Shown here: positions 38,930-48,402 of the stretch, piece by piece
Layout: each line of letters opens with the position of its first letter
How positions within the stretch are numbered: the first letter of the stretch is position 1
Source: Leptospira limi
GTDB taxonomy: Bacteria; Spirochaetota; Leptospiria; Leptospirales; Leptospiraceae
NCBI RefSeq assembly: GCF_026151395.1
Contig: NZ_JAMQPV010000001.1
Location: 1,178,001-1,242,000 of the forward strand
Direction: 5' to 3'
Length of the DNA: 64,000 nucleotides
Notes under the pieces: model-generated
The model's database searches: none
What the model saw: the letters and a program-made list of their open reading frames with translations, nothing else
Told to the model about the DNA's origin: nothing
Position numbers and translations under genes: made by a program

Positions 38930-39367
38930 TTAGTCTTCTGAGTTCCAACCTACAGAATAGATGGCTGCTGTAGAAACAGTGAATAAGGAATAATACGCTA
39001 CCCAAACCCATACAAGTTGTGTGGGGGCAAAGTTTGTGAGGGACAATGTCCAAAGCATTGGCGATACAAATCCAATGATCGATACTAAGATTCCCACTAA
39101 AAATCCACCCACAAGTCCTTGTGGAAGTGATTCTTTCATCAGTGCATACAAAAATCCAAAGGATAGTGTGAACAATAAATCGCTGAAAACAGGTCCTAGC
39201 CAAAAAACATCTGTTATAGGAACAAACATCGATTTGAATGTTGGATCAAAGTAAAACTTTGCAAAAAACAACATACGAACAGGGATCGACACTGCTTCCC
39301 AAAACGAAAAGGCAAGGAGGAACCGGACGAGTATCCGATTCCATTTTTCTGTATTCAGCGAATTCAC
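38930..39367 (-). CDS. Four-TM membrane protein of unknown function
   Basis: 145 residues with four predicted helices (ILVRFLLAFSFWEAVSIPVR, FSDLLFTLSFGFLYALM, LVGGFLVGILVSIIGFVSPM, WVWVAYYSLFTVSTAAIYSV). No conserved motif I can name. It begins 4 bp downstream of the thiolase stop, so it is probably the third gene of the beta-oxidation operon, although a role in fatty-acid metabolism is only positional inference. A terminator follows. A second overlapping minus-strand frame (38919-39203) is a shadow. Confidence 0.7.
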   Translation of the reverse strand: MNSLNTEKWNRILVRFLLAFSFWEAVSIPVRMLFFAKFYFDPTFKSMFVPITDVFWLGPVFSDLLFTLSFGFLYALMKESLPQGLVGGFLVGILVSIIGFVSPMLWTLSLTNFAPTQLVWVWVAYYSLFTVSTAAIYSVGWNSED

Positions 39368-39371
39368 AAGC

Positions 39372-40637
39372 TTACTTCCCTAAGATGAACACGAAGTTCG
39401 TCGTTGCCGATCCACCAATGTTGAGCATAAGACCGTTCTTAGCTCCTTTCACTTGGTAGTCACCTGCAGTGTTTGTAACTTGTTTGTAGAGGTCGAGCAT
39501 CATACGAACGCCGGACGCACCCACTGGGTGACCCACACCGATGAGTCCACCGGATGGATTGATTGGTTTTTTACCACCAAAGTCAATGGTTCCTTCTTCG
39601 ATCGCGATGTGTTCTTTTCCTGGTTCTGAGATTCCAAAAGCAGAAATAGCAGCATACTCAGAAGAAGTAAAACAGTCATGTGTTTCAAATACATCAATGT
39701 TTTTTACATCTAGGTCAGCACGTTTGTACGCATCTTTTACTGTTTGGCGAGTCCATGGAAGGATGTATTTGTCTCCAACGGATTCTTGTTTTTTTGCTTC
39801 AAATGTAATTGGTGCAACTCGGTGACCCCATCCTTTTACTCGAGGGATGTCATCAATTTTACGGCCAGTTTTTTTAGCGTATTCTTTTGTGTAATCTTTA
39901 GAAGCAAGGATGGTTACTGCAGCACCGTCTGTTACTTGAGAACAGTCTGTGATACAAAGTCTTCCACCCACTGCCATATTATTATCACCACCACGAGCCA
40001 TCGCATGTTCTTTGTTCATGAACCATGTACGAGTTTGTGCTTTTGGGTTACGTTTTGCGTTTGCGTAATTGATACGTGAAATTTCAGCAAGAGCATCCAT
40101 AAAACGTTCTTCTTTGAGTTCGTAACGTTCGAGGATCACGTCTGCTAATTTTCCGAAAAGTTTAGGGAAAGGAAATTGAACCCCTTTTGCTTCCTTTTCA
40201 TAGTAAGCAGCAGTTCCAAGGAAGTCACCACCCACAGAAGAAGAAACGGTTTTCATCACTTCCACACCAAGTACAATCGCTAGATCGTAGTCTTCTGCAC
40301 GGATGTGTGTGATCGCTGCATCAAGTGCAACCGATCCGGAAGCACAAGCTGCTTCATAACGAGCACCAGGAACGCCGAAAAGTGCAGGGTTAACTTCTGT
40401 TAAAAATGCACCCAAATGTCCTTGGTTTGCGTACTGTTCTGCATCAAAGTTTCCAACAAAAACAGCCACACGATTTTCTTTGTTCAATCGTTTGATTTCA
40501 TCATAACTAATGCCAACTTTTTCAAGAGCATCATCTAATACTTCACGCATCATGGACATGAAGGTTTTTCCTTCTTTGGTCCAATTTCTTTGGAAGTCGG
40601 TTTGTTCCCCGCCTAGTACAAATACTTTTTCACTCAT
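39372..40637 (-). CDS. Thiolase (acetyl-CoA acetyltransferase, SCP-x-like)
   Basis: 421 residues. The nucleophilic Cys is in [15 protein letters not shown] (about residue 95). [13 protein letters not shown] and the C-terminal [17 protein letters not shown] provide the second-half His motif. As in SCP-x/lipid-transfer-type thiolases, the second catalytic Cys region of classical degradative thiolases (CxGxG) is replaced ([12 protein letters not shown] at the end). It would cleave 3-ketoacyl-CoA or condense acetyl-CoA. It lies 13 bp downstream of the 3-hydroxyacyl-CoA dehydrogenase gene, giving consecutive steps of beta-oxidation. Confidence 0.9.
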   Translation of the reverse strand: MSEKVFVLGGEQTDFQRNWTKEGKTFMSMMREVLDDALEKVGISYDEIKRLNKENRVAVFVGNFDAEQYANQGHLGAFLTEVNPALFGVPGARYEAACASGSVALDAAITHIRAEDYDLAIVLGVEVMKTVSSSVGGDFLGTAAYYEKEAKGVQFPFPKLFGKLADVILERYELKEERFMDALAEISRINYANAKRNPKAQTRTWFMNKEHAMARGGDNNMAVGGRLCITDCSQVTDGAAVTILASKDYTKEYAKKTGRKIDDIPRVKGWGHRVAPITFEAKKQESVGDKYILPWTRQTVKDAYKRADLDVKNIDVFETHDCFTSSEYAAISAFGISEPGKEHIAIEEGTIDFGGKKPINPSGGLIGVGHPVGASGVRMMLDLYKQVTNTAGDYQVKGAKNGLMLNIGGSATTNFVFILGK

Positions 40638-40650
40638 ATGATACTCCTAA

Positions 40651-41961
40651 TTAACCTTTGAAAAGAGACCTTGCGTCTAGTTTCTCGCCAAGTTCGTAGA
40701 ACTTTTTGCCTTCTTTCGCATCTTTTAAAAGTTTTGGAACTGGTATTTTAGACGTTTCCATCATCTTAATTGTTTCTTTTGGTCCACCAAGGAAATCAAC
40801 AAACGCAGATGCAGGAACCCAGTTAAAACCAAAACCCATTGCTCCATCAGTGTTTTCTTTTGTATCCACTACTTCTCCAACGAGAGAGAGCGAATAACTG
40901 ATGTAACGTGAAATGAAGTAACGTGCGATTTCTGCTTCGAAACCACTCGCTTTTTTTACTACATCCATCGCACCTTTGTAATCGGAGTCTTTGATTTTTT
41001 GGCGAGCTTCTTTGATAAAGGGAATATCAAATTTTGGGTACGGATCGTACTCACCTGTTTTGATATTGTAAACAAACTTCTCACGTTTTCCGTCAGCGTG
41101 TTTCACAACTTTTGTGAGACCACCACCAGATTTCATACCAAGTTTACCAGCATCGATTAACTTTTGGAAGTAACCAGGAAGTTTGAATGTTTCATGTGCT
41201 TCGTCTTTTGTGTTGTCGTAGATATTGTCTACAATGGCTTTGTGAACGTCTAGTCCTACGAAGTCTGCAGTTGCAAGTGGGCCCATGGCACGTCCAGTGT
41301 AACCAGACATGATTTCATCCATAAGTGCGATTCCACCTTTGTCAGCATACTTTTCAGCAAAGTGAGCCACTTCGTTCATCAACTGAAATCCGATACGGTT
41401 TCCAGCAAATGCAGGAGTGTCGTTTGTATAAACAACAGCACGACCTAAAACTTTATCTAAGTATTCACCTAACGCTTGTGTGACTTTTTTGTCATTTCCA
41501 GAGTGAGTTACGAGTTCACAAAGGATCATTTTATAAGGAGGGTTAAAAAAATGGGTTCCGTAGTAGTGTTTTTGACCATCTTCATCGTAAGCTTTTGCCA
41601 AACGACCAATGGAAAGTCCTGAGGACACAGTGGAAACGATGGTTCCCGGACGGCGCGCTTTTGCGATACGAGTGTTGATCGGTTCTTTGACTTCGTAACT
41701 TTCCGCCACGAGTTCGAATACCCAATCTGACTCTGCGACTGCTTTTTCCAGATCCGCATCGTAGGAACCAGGGATCATCCTAGCGCGAATAGTATCCGTT
41801 TTTACGGATGCGACAGCGGCTTCGATACCCTGTTTTGCTTTTTCTACATCTCTAGCGAGCATATGGACTTTAGCACCACCGAAGGCAGCAATAACGCCTG
41901 TACTTCCAGAACCCATGGCTCCGTTGGCACCTAAAATCGTGACAGTTTTGATTTCTCTCAT
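40651..41961 (-). CDS. 3-hydroxyacyl-CoA dehydrogenase, NAD-binding
   Basis: 436 residues. The N-terminal Rossmann fold opens [20 protein letters not shown], with the acidic/basic end MLARDVEKA. Catalytic-region motifs include [29 protein letters not shown] (His and Glu) and [22 protein letters not shown]-terminal helical dimerisation domain follows ([19 protein letters not shown]), and an extra ~100-residue part lengthens it beyond the ~300 of short-chain HADs. There is no N-terminal enoyl-CoA hydratase domain. It oxidises L-3-hydroxyacyl-CoA to 3-ketoacyl-CoA for the next-gene thiolase. First gene of the operon; the gene-free region at 42.0-42.8 kb lies upstream. Confidence 0.9.
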   Translation of the reverse strand: MREIKTVTILGANGAMGSGSTGVIAAFGGAKVHMLARDVEKAKQGIEAAVASVKTDTIRARMIPGSYDADLEKAVAESDWVFELVAESYEVKEPINTRIAKARRPGTIVSTVSSGLSIGRLAKAYDEDGQKHYYGTHFFNPPYKMILCELVTHSGNDKKVTQALGEYLDKVLGRAVVYTNDTPAFAGNRIGFQLMNEVAHFAEKYADKGGIALMDEIMSGYTGRAMGPLATADFVGLDVHKAIVDNIYDNTKDEAHETFKLPGYFQKLIDAGKLGMKSGGGLTKVVKHADGKREKFVYNIKTGEYDPYPKFDIPFIKEARQKIKDSDYKGAMDVVKKASGFEAEIARYFISRYISYSLSLVGEVVDTKENTDGAMGFGFNWVPASAFVDFLGGPKETIKMMETSKIPVPKLLKDAKEGKKFYELGEKLDARSLFKG

Positions 41962-42040
41962 GAAGGAATTTCCGAATCTAATTTTTACTTACCGTTCTAG
42001 AAAGGTGAGGTGACAGGAAAATCGTTTTTTTTTGTCAGAT

Positions 42041-42355
42041 TTGTTACAAAAGAGGGGCGGTGGGGGGTGCGGCGCAGGGTACACTTTCCCCGCCCGATTA
42101 GAGGGTGGGGTACTGGACCCGCCACCCAATGTGTTCCCTTTACCACGGCCCGCCATTTTTGGCACGCCGCTTCTAAAAATCGCCGATTTTAATTTCCAAA
42201 AGTTCATAGTACGAACTCTCGGGCACCCGGGCGGGCTCACTACGGGGTCCGCATTCGCTCCCGTCTTCGTCAGGCAGACCTTCCGAAGACCAAGCCCTGC
42301 GGATCCCTGGTGCGGGGAAGTGTTTCGAAGTCGAAAGAATCGGAACGAGTTGTGA
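42041..42355. other. GC-rich non-coding island
   Basis: Base composition changes abruptly: 41 of 60 bases are G or C at 42061-42120, against a clearly AT-rich background on both sides. Several short dyads are packed inside: AAAATCG-C-CGATTTT (42176-42190), AGTTC-N7-GAACT (42201-42217) and GTCTTCG-N14-CGAAGAC (42263-42290). Open frames exist on both strands but none has a ribosome binding site or recognisable protein. It lies upstream of the beta-oxidation operon. Candidates are a structured RNA, a dispersed intergenic repeat, or a remnant of mobile or foreign DNA. The rest of the gene-free stretch, 42356-42690, is AT-rich and shows nothing else recognisable. Confidence 0.6.
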
Positions 42356-42689
42356 CCGAGGTTTTAAAACTACAAACTTATTTGTATTGTCTCTTCGAAC
42401 TTGCATGATCATTCCTTTTGCTGTCAATTTCGATTAAGATATTAAAATATTCTAAAAAAATGCTTTGAATGATTGGAAATCAAAAGGATTCATCAATTGA
42501 AATCAAAATAATATCTATATTGCTTTGATTACATTTTATCTACTTTGCCGAGTTTCCACCTATTCAATTAATAATTTTAACGCTGGTCTTTCGCTTTGTA
42601 CATTGAATAATGAAAAGAAGAAGTGAAAGAATTTTATGGATTCGACGCTAAACATAAGCTATGTTAAACTTTTATTCTCTTGAAGCATA

Positions 42690-42835
42690 AAAAGGAAGTT
42701 TTCCAAGCGCCAGCGGTAGTAGCGGAAATCCTTTCGCTTAGCGAAAGATTGGAGCGTATAACGCGGTCGCTAAACGTAAATATGTTTGTGAAGAGATGGA
42801 TGCGAGGCGCCCAAAAAAACTCTTCTTGGGCTTTG
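42690..42835. repeat. Structured repeat-like segment with a perfect 17-bp palindrome
   Basis: CTTTCGCT-T-AGCGAAAG (42731-42747) is a perfect 8-bp dyad, extended by AAT/ATT with one bulged C. It sits in a segment rich in CGC/GCG (GCGCCAGCGG, TAACGCGGTCGC, GCGAGGCGCCC) unlike neighbouring coding DNA. GCCCAA...TTGGGC (42809-42831) brackets its end, just past the DUF2721 stop. No reading frame fits. It resembles a dispersed intergenic repeat unit or a structured RNA; copy number cannot be tested within this window. Confidence 0.5.
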
Positions 42836-42846
42836 ACTGAAACAAG

Positions 42847-43341
42847 TTATTTCATTTTTTCTTGGATTTCTCGTTCCAAAAACTCGGTAAACTCAATTTG
42901 TCTTTTAATGAATGTTAGGTTGTATCGGCTTTCATACAAAAGAAGTGCACTAGCAAAAAACAAACAAATCCCACCTGATAGAGCAACCACAGTTGGGATC
43001 CAATTGAGATTTTTAGCAAAAGCAAGTGTAAATGCAAGTGCCAAACTGGAAATGATAAATAAGGATGTTGCTAAGTATAAAAATGCCATCGATCGCTGAA
43101 TGAGAACAGCTCGTTTTTTTTGAACAGAAAGTTGGTGTCTCATATAGACCATTCTTTGTTCATGAAAACTTCGTTTTCCTTCTAGTAAAAGTTCGACTTC
43201 TGATTTCAAAAGATTCACTCGATCAAAAATTCTTCCCAGTCGATTCGCTGTGGAAAAAATCAAACTAGCACAAGCAGACACAAGGACAGCAGGTGTGATC
43301 ATACCTGATAGGATTTCAGAATTGGAAAATGATTCAAACAT
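42847..43341 (-). CDS. DUF2721 membrane protein
   Basis: 164 residues. It opens SGMITPAVLVSACASLIFST with a first membrane segment and then NRLGRIFDRVN, the conserved DUF2721 signature. A charged helical stretch with FHEQRMVYMRHQLSV and KKRAVLIQRSMAFLYLA follows, then two C-terminal membrane helices. The function is not established. The stop is followed by the GC-rich repeat-like segment. The gene lies 38 bp downstream of dusC in the same direction. Confidence 0.85.
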   Translation of the reverse strand: MFESFSNSEILSGMITPAVLVSACASLIFSTANRLGRIFDRVNLLKSEVELLLEGKRSFHEQRMVYMRHQLSVQKKRAVLIQRSMAFLYLATSLFIISSLALAFTLAFAKNLNWIPTVVALSGGICLFFASALLLYESRYNLTFIKRQIEFTEFLEREIQEKMK

Positions 43342-43379
43342 ATTGAATACTTAATACAATATTGAGATGGATTTTACCA

Positions 43380-44330
43380 TCATTTTCTTTGTGAGAATAA
43401 CTCGGAGAAATAAGTAGTTTCCAATTCTTTGGGATTAGTAAGTTGTCTCACGATTTGGAAATCAACAGTTGCTTCCTCATATTCTCTGGAAAGGTATTTT
43501 AACCATTGTTTGATTCTGCCAGTTTTGCTAATTCCATCAATGCCCGTTTCCATGGATTTCCAATAATTCAGCAATAAGTTTTTAATTTCGAGCCACTCGA
43601 AACGATTGTATTGGGTCCCTTTGATGAGTAAAGCCAGTGCAGGGTTTGCAACAGCACCTCTTCCAATCATAATATCCTTACATCCTGAGATTTCTTTGCA
43701 TCGGATGGCGTCTGTTACTGTCCAAATTTCTCCATTGGCAACAACTGGAATTTTTATATGTTCCGTTATTTTAGAAATCCATTCCCAATATGCAGGTGGT
43801 TTGTATCCATCAACCTTTGTCCTGGCATGTACAACTATTTCTTTTGCTCCGCCTTCTTCCAATGCTTTAGCACAAACAAGCGCATGTTCTGTGGTATCAT
43901 AACCCAGTCTCATTTTTGCAGTGACTGGAATTTCTTCTGGTACAACATTTCGAACTGCTTTTACGATCGAATACATTAGGTTTGGTTCTTTGAGTAAAGC
44001 TGCACCTCCTCGGTTTCGATTTACCGTTGGGGCAGGACAACCAAAATTGATATCGATACCATAGGCTCCAAGAGAAGCCACCTTACCGGCGTTTTCCGCC
44101 ATACAATTGATATCAGAACCTAGTAATTGAACCTTAACAGGGATCCCTGACTTTGTAAGTGAATTTTGGTAGAGTTCTGGAACATAACGGTAAAATCGGT
44201 GAGAAGGGAGCAGTGTATCATTCACCCGAATGAATTCGCTGACACATTCATCATATCCGCCGACACGCGTTAATATATCGCGTAAACGAAAATCAAGAAG
44301 TCCTTCCATTGGAGCAAGTAGAATACGCAA
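43380..44330 (-). CDS. tRNA-dihydrouridine synthase, DusC-like
   Basis: 316 residues, TIM-barrel flavoprotein. MRILLAPMEGLLDFRLRDIL is the DusC-type N-terminus. The catalytic Cys is in INFGCPAPTVNRNRGGAALL, with KMRLGYD, VHARTKVDGY and VANGEIW plus IMIGRGAVANPAL binding FMN phosphate. It reduces a uridine (position 16 in the DusC subfamily) of tRNA with NADPH. The start at 44330 matches the family N-terminus. It diverges from the lipoprotein operon at 44.6 kb. Confidence 0.92.
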   Translation of the reverse strand: MRILLAPMEGLLDFRLRDILTRVGGYDECVSEFIRVNDTLLPSHRFYRYVPELYQNSLTKSGIPVKVQLLGSDINCMAENAGKVASLGAYGIDINFGCPAPTVNRNRGGAALLKEPNLMYSIVKAVRNVVPEEIPVTAKMRLGYDTTEHALVCAKALEEGGAKEIVVHARTKVDGYKPPAYWEWISKITEHIKIPVVANGEIWTVTDAIRCKEISGCKDIMIGRGAVANPALALLIKGTQYNRFEWLEIKNLLLNYWKSMETGIDGISKTGRIKQWLKYLSREYEEATVDFQIVRQLTNPKELETTYFSELFSQRK

Positions 44331-44450
44331 AAGAAAAATGATCCTATCCTGTCACTTTTCCCACTACGTCACCTCTGATCATTATAAATTTCCTAAAAAA
44401 TGGTAGTTAATTTAAATTGAGAATACCGAAGCTACTGGGATATTTAACAG

Positions 44451-44473
44451 AAGTTTCATAGCGAATGAAACTT
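44451..44473. promoter_or_regulatory. Inverted repeat AAGTTTCAT-N5-ATGAAACTT
   Basis: Nine perfectly paired bases around AGCGA, about 85 bp upstream of the lipoprotein start and in the divergent region shared with dusC. No T-run follows on either strand, so it is more likely an operator or a 5' UTR hairpin than a terminator. Confidence 0.4.
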
Positions 44474-44557
44474 TAGCTCATTTCCATAAATCTGAATGCA
44501 TCAATCAAATTTTGATTGTATTCGTTCGAGAGAGCAGAGTATATTCTTATTCTCCTT

Positions 44558-45406
44558 ATGAAAAATTGGACTTTGATACCCATAATCTTATTCTCACTAA
44601 ATGGTTGTTTTACGAAAGAGGTAACGATCCCTAAAGAAAATTTACGCCAATCATTAGATATACCTGTGTATTCAGATTCGCAAGAAATTGACGAATATTT
44701 TATACCAGTGTTTACCGAGATAAAACGACCACAAAATGATGGCAATGTTTACCAAGCGATTTTGAAAGAAAAAGAAACTGGTAAAATTGTTCGTACAATT
44801 GCCATTCTTGTCGATGACAAAACACTCAATTTGAAACCAGAAGAATACATTCATTATCCGATATATTATGCGAGTAGTGTCTCAAGAAAGTTCCGTTTTT
44901 GGCCTTACTATAAATCAACATATGATATCAGAAGAGCATCTGACAACTCACCTGTGTATATGCCAGTCTATGCCTCCGCAGGGATTGCTTCATTGGCAGC
45001 TTTTGGCATTGCATACGTGGCTTCTACTGGTACTGCATTTATCGTTGGTTTAGGAAAAGGAACTTACGAGTTTACTGAAGATATTCTGGAAGGAGTTGTT
45101 GTTTCGAATCAGGAGATCGTCTTAGCTTACAATGATTATCTTTATGATAATAAAAATAGACTCACATCAATTATGACATATTTGCCATACAGATCTATAT
45201 CAAAATCTGTGATCCCATTGTATGACCGAGAAGGAAAAAAACAGATAGGACAAATGTATCCTTCTTCTAAACCAATTTTAATTTCTCAACTAGATTACAA
45301 ATATAACAAAATAAATGCAAATCCCAGTTCCGTTACGATGATTGAGTATCTACCTAAAAAAATGAAAAAAACGATTTCTTTACCCGTTCGAAATAGTATC
45401 AAATAA
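44558..45406 (+). CDS. Lipoprotein of unknown function
   Basis: About 282 residues from ATG 44558 (MKNWTLIPIILFSLNGCFTK; lipobox SLNGC). An earlier in-frame start lacks a signal peptide. The mature protein has a mixed N-terminal region and a central Gly/Ala-rich hydrophobic stretch (ASAGIASLAAFGIAYVASTG) that could be a membrane-inserted or glycine-zipper segment. A basic C-terminal half with NKNRLTSIMTYLPYRS follows. No family recognised. The next gene starts 2 bp after its stop and the FMN reductase follows after that, so these three form one operon. Confidence 0.7.
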   Translation: MKNWTLIPIILFSLNGCFTKEVTIPKENLRQSLDIPVYSDSQEIDEYFIPVFTEIKRPQNDGNVYQAILKEKETGKIVRTIAILVDDKTLNLKPEEYIHYPIYYASSVSRKFRFWPYYKSTYDIRRASDNSPVYMPVYASAGIASLAAFGIAYVASTGTAFIVGLGKGTYEFTEDILEGVVVSNQEIVLAYNDYLYDNKNRLTSIMTYLPYRSISKSVIPLYDREGKKQIGQMYPSSKPILISQLDYKYNKINANPSSVTMIEYLPKKMKKTISLPVRNSIK

Positions 45407-45408
45407 AA

Positions 45409-47838
45409 ATGAATCATAAACATAATATTAGTAAATTGAAATTGGACCATCTCCTCCCATGTCTCATTTTATTTTTAGTATTTCCCATTACTGCGAAATC
45501 TTGGCCAGATTTAGAAAGTGAAAGAGAGATTCAGATTTATGGGAGTGAAAGGAGTAAAAAATACAAGGCCAGTAATGTTTTATATGACATCGAAGATTGG
45601 AAAGATCATTACTCAGTGAAAACAATGGGAGTCTATCGTTATTACGATTATCCACTCTCGAAATCAAAAACAGTATTTCCTTTTTATGATCATCTACAAA
45701 GCAAAATAGATAATCGTGAATACAAACGTATTTTGAATTATAATGTCACAAGAGAAAATGACTCTGTTCATAAATCAATATATCCTCTTGTATTTTGGGG
45801 AAATAATGTAAATAACTCACATTTAATCGCCATTCCTTTCTTTTATCAGAAAAAAATAGAAAATCAACGTAGATTTGGTTTTCCTGTTTTGCCATTCATT
45901 TATTACACAAATAAAGAAGAGTTAGGTGATGATTATTTGAATTATTACAGACTCTTCACTTTGTTTCATTTTGAAACAAGTGGTAAACGAGGATTAAATG
46001 AAGTATCATTTATACCTTTTGTATATTATTCAAAAGAGAATTATTTGTTTTTACCAATTTTGCTCTATTATCAAAATTACCGATCTACTTATCATGAGTA
46101 TTGGCTGGGTCCATTGTATTATTCTAAAGATCAATCCAAGGAAGAGAGATTGTTTGTTTTATTTCCATTTGTTGGAAGTTATGTTTCACCCAAAAAAGAA
46201 TTCAATTTTATATTTCCTATTTATTTAAATCTAAAAGACAAGGAAGACGATTATCATATCAATTTATTTTGGTACACTAAGGTACACGACACAAGTGTTA
46301 ACTTGGCAACAAATGAAGGAAATGTATATTTGGATTATGACTTTGGGTTATTCTATAATTTAATTGGAATCTCCAAAAGGAGTCGAATCATCAAAGGAAA
46401 TTCTGCTAAAGTAAATGGTACCATTTCTACAAAACCAGAGATAAGGAAAAAAAGGGAATTCAATCGAGAGAATAGTGATGAGTTTACTGGCTTTCAGCTT
46501 TTATTTGGGATCTTTTCCTATGAATTAGCAGATACGAAAAAACACATTCGTTTATTACCATTTGCTTGGTTTACCTGGGATGAGTCTTCTGAAGATAAAG
46601 TTGTTTTGATTCCTCCGCTGTTTCCAATTTGGTTGAGTTATGTTTCTGATGATTTAGAATATAAAATTATCTTCCCGTTTTATGGAAAACAAAAGGATAA
46701 GACATCTGAAATCCAATCCTTTCTTTTAAATGGTTATATCAAGGAGGAATACCAACTAAACCATCGGATTGAAAAATCATTTTTTTGGCCATTTGTGAAT
46801 TTATACCAATCTGATATTGATTCTGGTCATCGAGTATTGCCTTTTTATGTACACAACAAAACAAAAGCAGAAGAAAGTTCCAAAAGTAATACTTATACAC
46901 TCATTTCGAGTTATACAAAAATAAGTAATAAGAACTATGAATCTAAAGAATTTTTGATATGGCCCGTTTGGATCTCCTATCAATCTTATCAATATACAAA
47001 TAAAGATCCTAATACTACAGTATGGATCACACCATTTTTCTATCGAAATAAGGAAACTTCAAGTATCAGAACAAATCTATTATGGTTTGTGGATTGGGAA
47101 TATGAGTATATCTCTCCCATTCCTGCAAATGATAAAAATGAAATTGGTCCGCCGGTGAAAAAAGAAAAATTATCACACCTTTTGTTTTTTCCTTTTTATT
47201 ATTCGGATTCAAGTTTTTCGATGATTCCTTTGTCTTTCAATCATTGGGGAGAAGGTGAATTTACTACCTTTACCTTATTCAACTATTATCAGTATAAAAA
47301 GGAAGGACATTACTACAATCTCCTGTATTTATTGGAATCGGAAAACACTTCTTCCGCATACCAATTACGTAGTTTCTGGAACTTTTTATTTAGTTTCCAA
47401 AGAACAAATAACGATATTGACCGTCTTACATTGCTTTGGTTAGGTTACGACCAAACAAATTATAAAAAGACTATTAATTTTTTCCCACTCATCAGAACCG
47501 CAGAGTCAGAAGATGAAACGTCAAAAATGTATGGCCCATTAATATATTATATTTCCAAATCAAGTGAGGAAATAACAGAATTAGGGCTTCTAGGGATTGG
47601 TTATTATCATAATGAAACAAAATCAGATAAACAATATGCAACATATGTATTGTTAGGTGTTTTATACCAAGAAAAAACAGAATTGGAGAGAGGGTTTGTA
47701 AAAAGAGGAAGCCTTTGGGGTTGGCTTTGGGAATACCAAACAGAAGAAAATGGGTATGAAAAATTTTCAATTTTAAAATTGTTTTCCTATTCCAAAGAAC
47801 CTGATGGAACCAAAAAAATTCTTGGAATCAGTATTTAA
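45409..47838 (+). CDS. Large aromatic-repeat protein of unknown function
   Basis: 809 residues, the longest unidentified gene here. After a hydrophobic N-terminus (LLPCLILFLVFPITAKS, a likely signal peptide) the whole protein consists of loosely repeated beta-type units of about 25-45 residues. Each is built around a (F/W)P(F/L/I)-x-(Y/W) core and closing aromatic turns: FPFYDHLQ, VLPFIYY, LFPFVGSY, FIFPIYLN, LLPFAWF, LFPIWLSY, FFWPFVNLY, IWPVWISY, FFPFYYSDSS. Extremely high Tyr/Phe/Trp content and alternating polar residues suggest a surface beta-sheet or barrel structure. Similar unassigned aromatic-repeat proteins occur in other Gram-negative bacteria, from memory. Flanking genes give no clear function. 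Confidence 0.75.
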   Translation: MNHKHNISKLKLDHLLPCLILFLVFPITAKSWPDLESEREIQIYGSERSKKYKASNVLYDIEDWKDHYSVKTMGVYRYYDYPLSKSKTVFPFYDHLQSKIDNREYKRILNYNVTRENDSVHKSIYPLVFWGNNVNNSHLIAIPFFYQKKIENQRRFGFPVLPFIYYTNKEELGDDYLNYYRLFTLFHFETSGKRGLNEVSFIPFVYYSKENYLFLPILLYYQNYRSTYHEYWLGPLYYSKDQSKEERLFVLFPFVGSYVSPKKEFNFIFPIYLNLKDKEDDYHINLFWYTKVHDTSVNLATNEGNVYLDYDFGLFYNLIGISKRSRIIKGNSAKVNGTISTKPEIRKKREFNRENSDEFTGFQLLFGIFSYELADTKKHIRLLPFAWFTWDESSEDKVVLIPPLFPIWLSYVSDDLEYKIIFPFYGKQKDKTSEIQSFLLNGYIKEEYQLNHRIEKSFFWPFVNLYQSDIDSGHRVLPFYVHNKTKAEESSKSNTYTLISSYTKISNKNYESKEFLIWPVWISYQSYQYTNKDPNTTVWITPFFYRNKETSSIRTNLLWFVDWEYEYISPIPANDKNEIGPPVKKEKLSHLLFFPFYYSDSSFSMIPLSFNHWGEGEFTTFTLFNYYQYKKEGHYYNLLYLLESENTSSAYQLRSFWNFLFSFQRTNNDIDRLTLLWLGYDQTNYKKTINFFPLIRTAESEDETSKMYGPLIYYISKSSEEITELGLLGIGYYHNETKSDKQYATYVLLGVLYQEKTELERGFVKRGSLWGWLWEYQTEENGYEKFSILKLFSYSKEPDGTKKILGISI

Positions 47839-47841
47839 ATT

Positions 47842-48378
47842 ATGAAAAACAAAAAGCCTGTCATTCTAGCCATTACAGGTGGCATCAGCCTAACATCGTA
47901 TAACAGAAAAATACTAAATACACTAAAAGTTAATTATAAGTTGACTTGTGATATGACCATTTACGATGAAATTATTAGATTTCCTTTTTTTGATTCTGGA
48001 ATATCGGAAGAGGGAACTCCTGATATCATAAAAGAGTTTTTGGGTGAAGTGAAACGTGCAGATGGAATTTTAATTTGTTCCCCTGAGTATGTTTTTAGTA
48101 TACCTGGTGTCTTAAAGAATGCATTAGAGTGGGCAGTTTCTTCTGTTGTATTTACTGATAAACCTGTTGCTGTTATTACTGCTGCATCGGTTGGCCAAAA
48201 AGCACATGAATCGTTACTTTTAGTATTAAAAACGATCGGTGCAAAATTAACAGATGACACCAGTCTACTCATTTCAGGCGTTAAAGGCAAGGTGTCTTTG
48301 GAGGGAGAGATTTGTGATGAAGAAACCGATATCGCACTTCAAAACTTAATGCATTCGTTTTTAGAATCGATTTCGTAG
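47842..48378 (+). CDS. NADPH-dependent FMN reductase-like flavoprotein
   Basis: 178 residues with the flavodoxin-like fold. The phosphate-binding loop is GGISLTSYNRKIL, and the flavin-contact loops are ICSPEYVFSIPGVLKNALEW (classic FMN_red pattern SPEYxxSxPGxLKNALDW) and AASVGQKAHESLLLVLK. It reduces quinones or free flavins with NAD(P)H. It starts 3 bp after the aromatic-repeat gene and probably ends that operon. A perfect 27-bp inverted repeat follows its stop. Confidence 0.88.
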   Translation: MKNKKPVILAITGGISLTSYNRKILNTLKVNYKLTCDMTIYDEIIRFPFFDSGISEEGTPDIIKEFLGEVKRADGILICSPEYVFSIPGVLKNALEWAVSSVVFTDKPVAVITAASVGQKAHESLLLVLKTIGAKLTDDTSLLISGVKGKVSLEGEICDEETDIALQNLMHSFLESIS

Positions 48379-48402
48379 TGTTCACCCTTACAGTCTAAGA
48401 AC

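Noticed and set aside
38919..39203. Second minus-strand frame in the 145-residue membrane protein
   Set aside because: Shadow frame; the other frame gives four clean membrane helices and correct spacing to the thiolase gene.
42010..42427. Several open frames on both strands in the GC-rich island
   Set aside because: High GC makes long frames by chance; the products are Pro/Arg/Gly-rich and have no SD or domain. The island is better treated as non-coding.
42809..42831. GCCCAA...TTGGGC as a terminator of DUF2721
   Set aside because: Six-bp stem with a long loop and no T-run after it on the minus strand.
42680..43099. A 139-codon plus-strand frame across the repeat segment and DUF2721
   Set aside because: It runs antisense over the well-supported DUF2721 gene and has no family signature.
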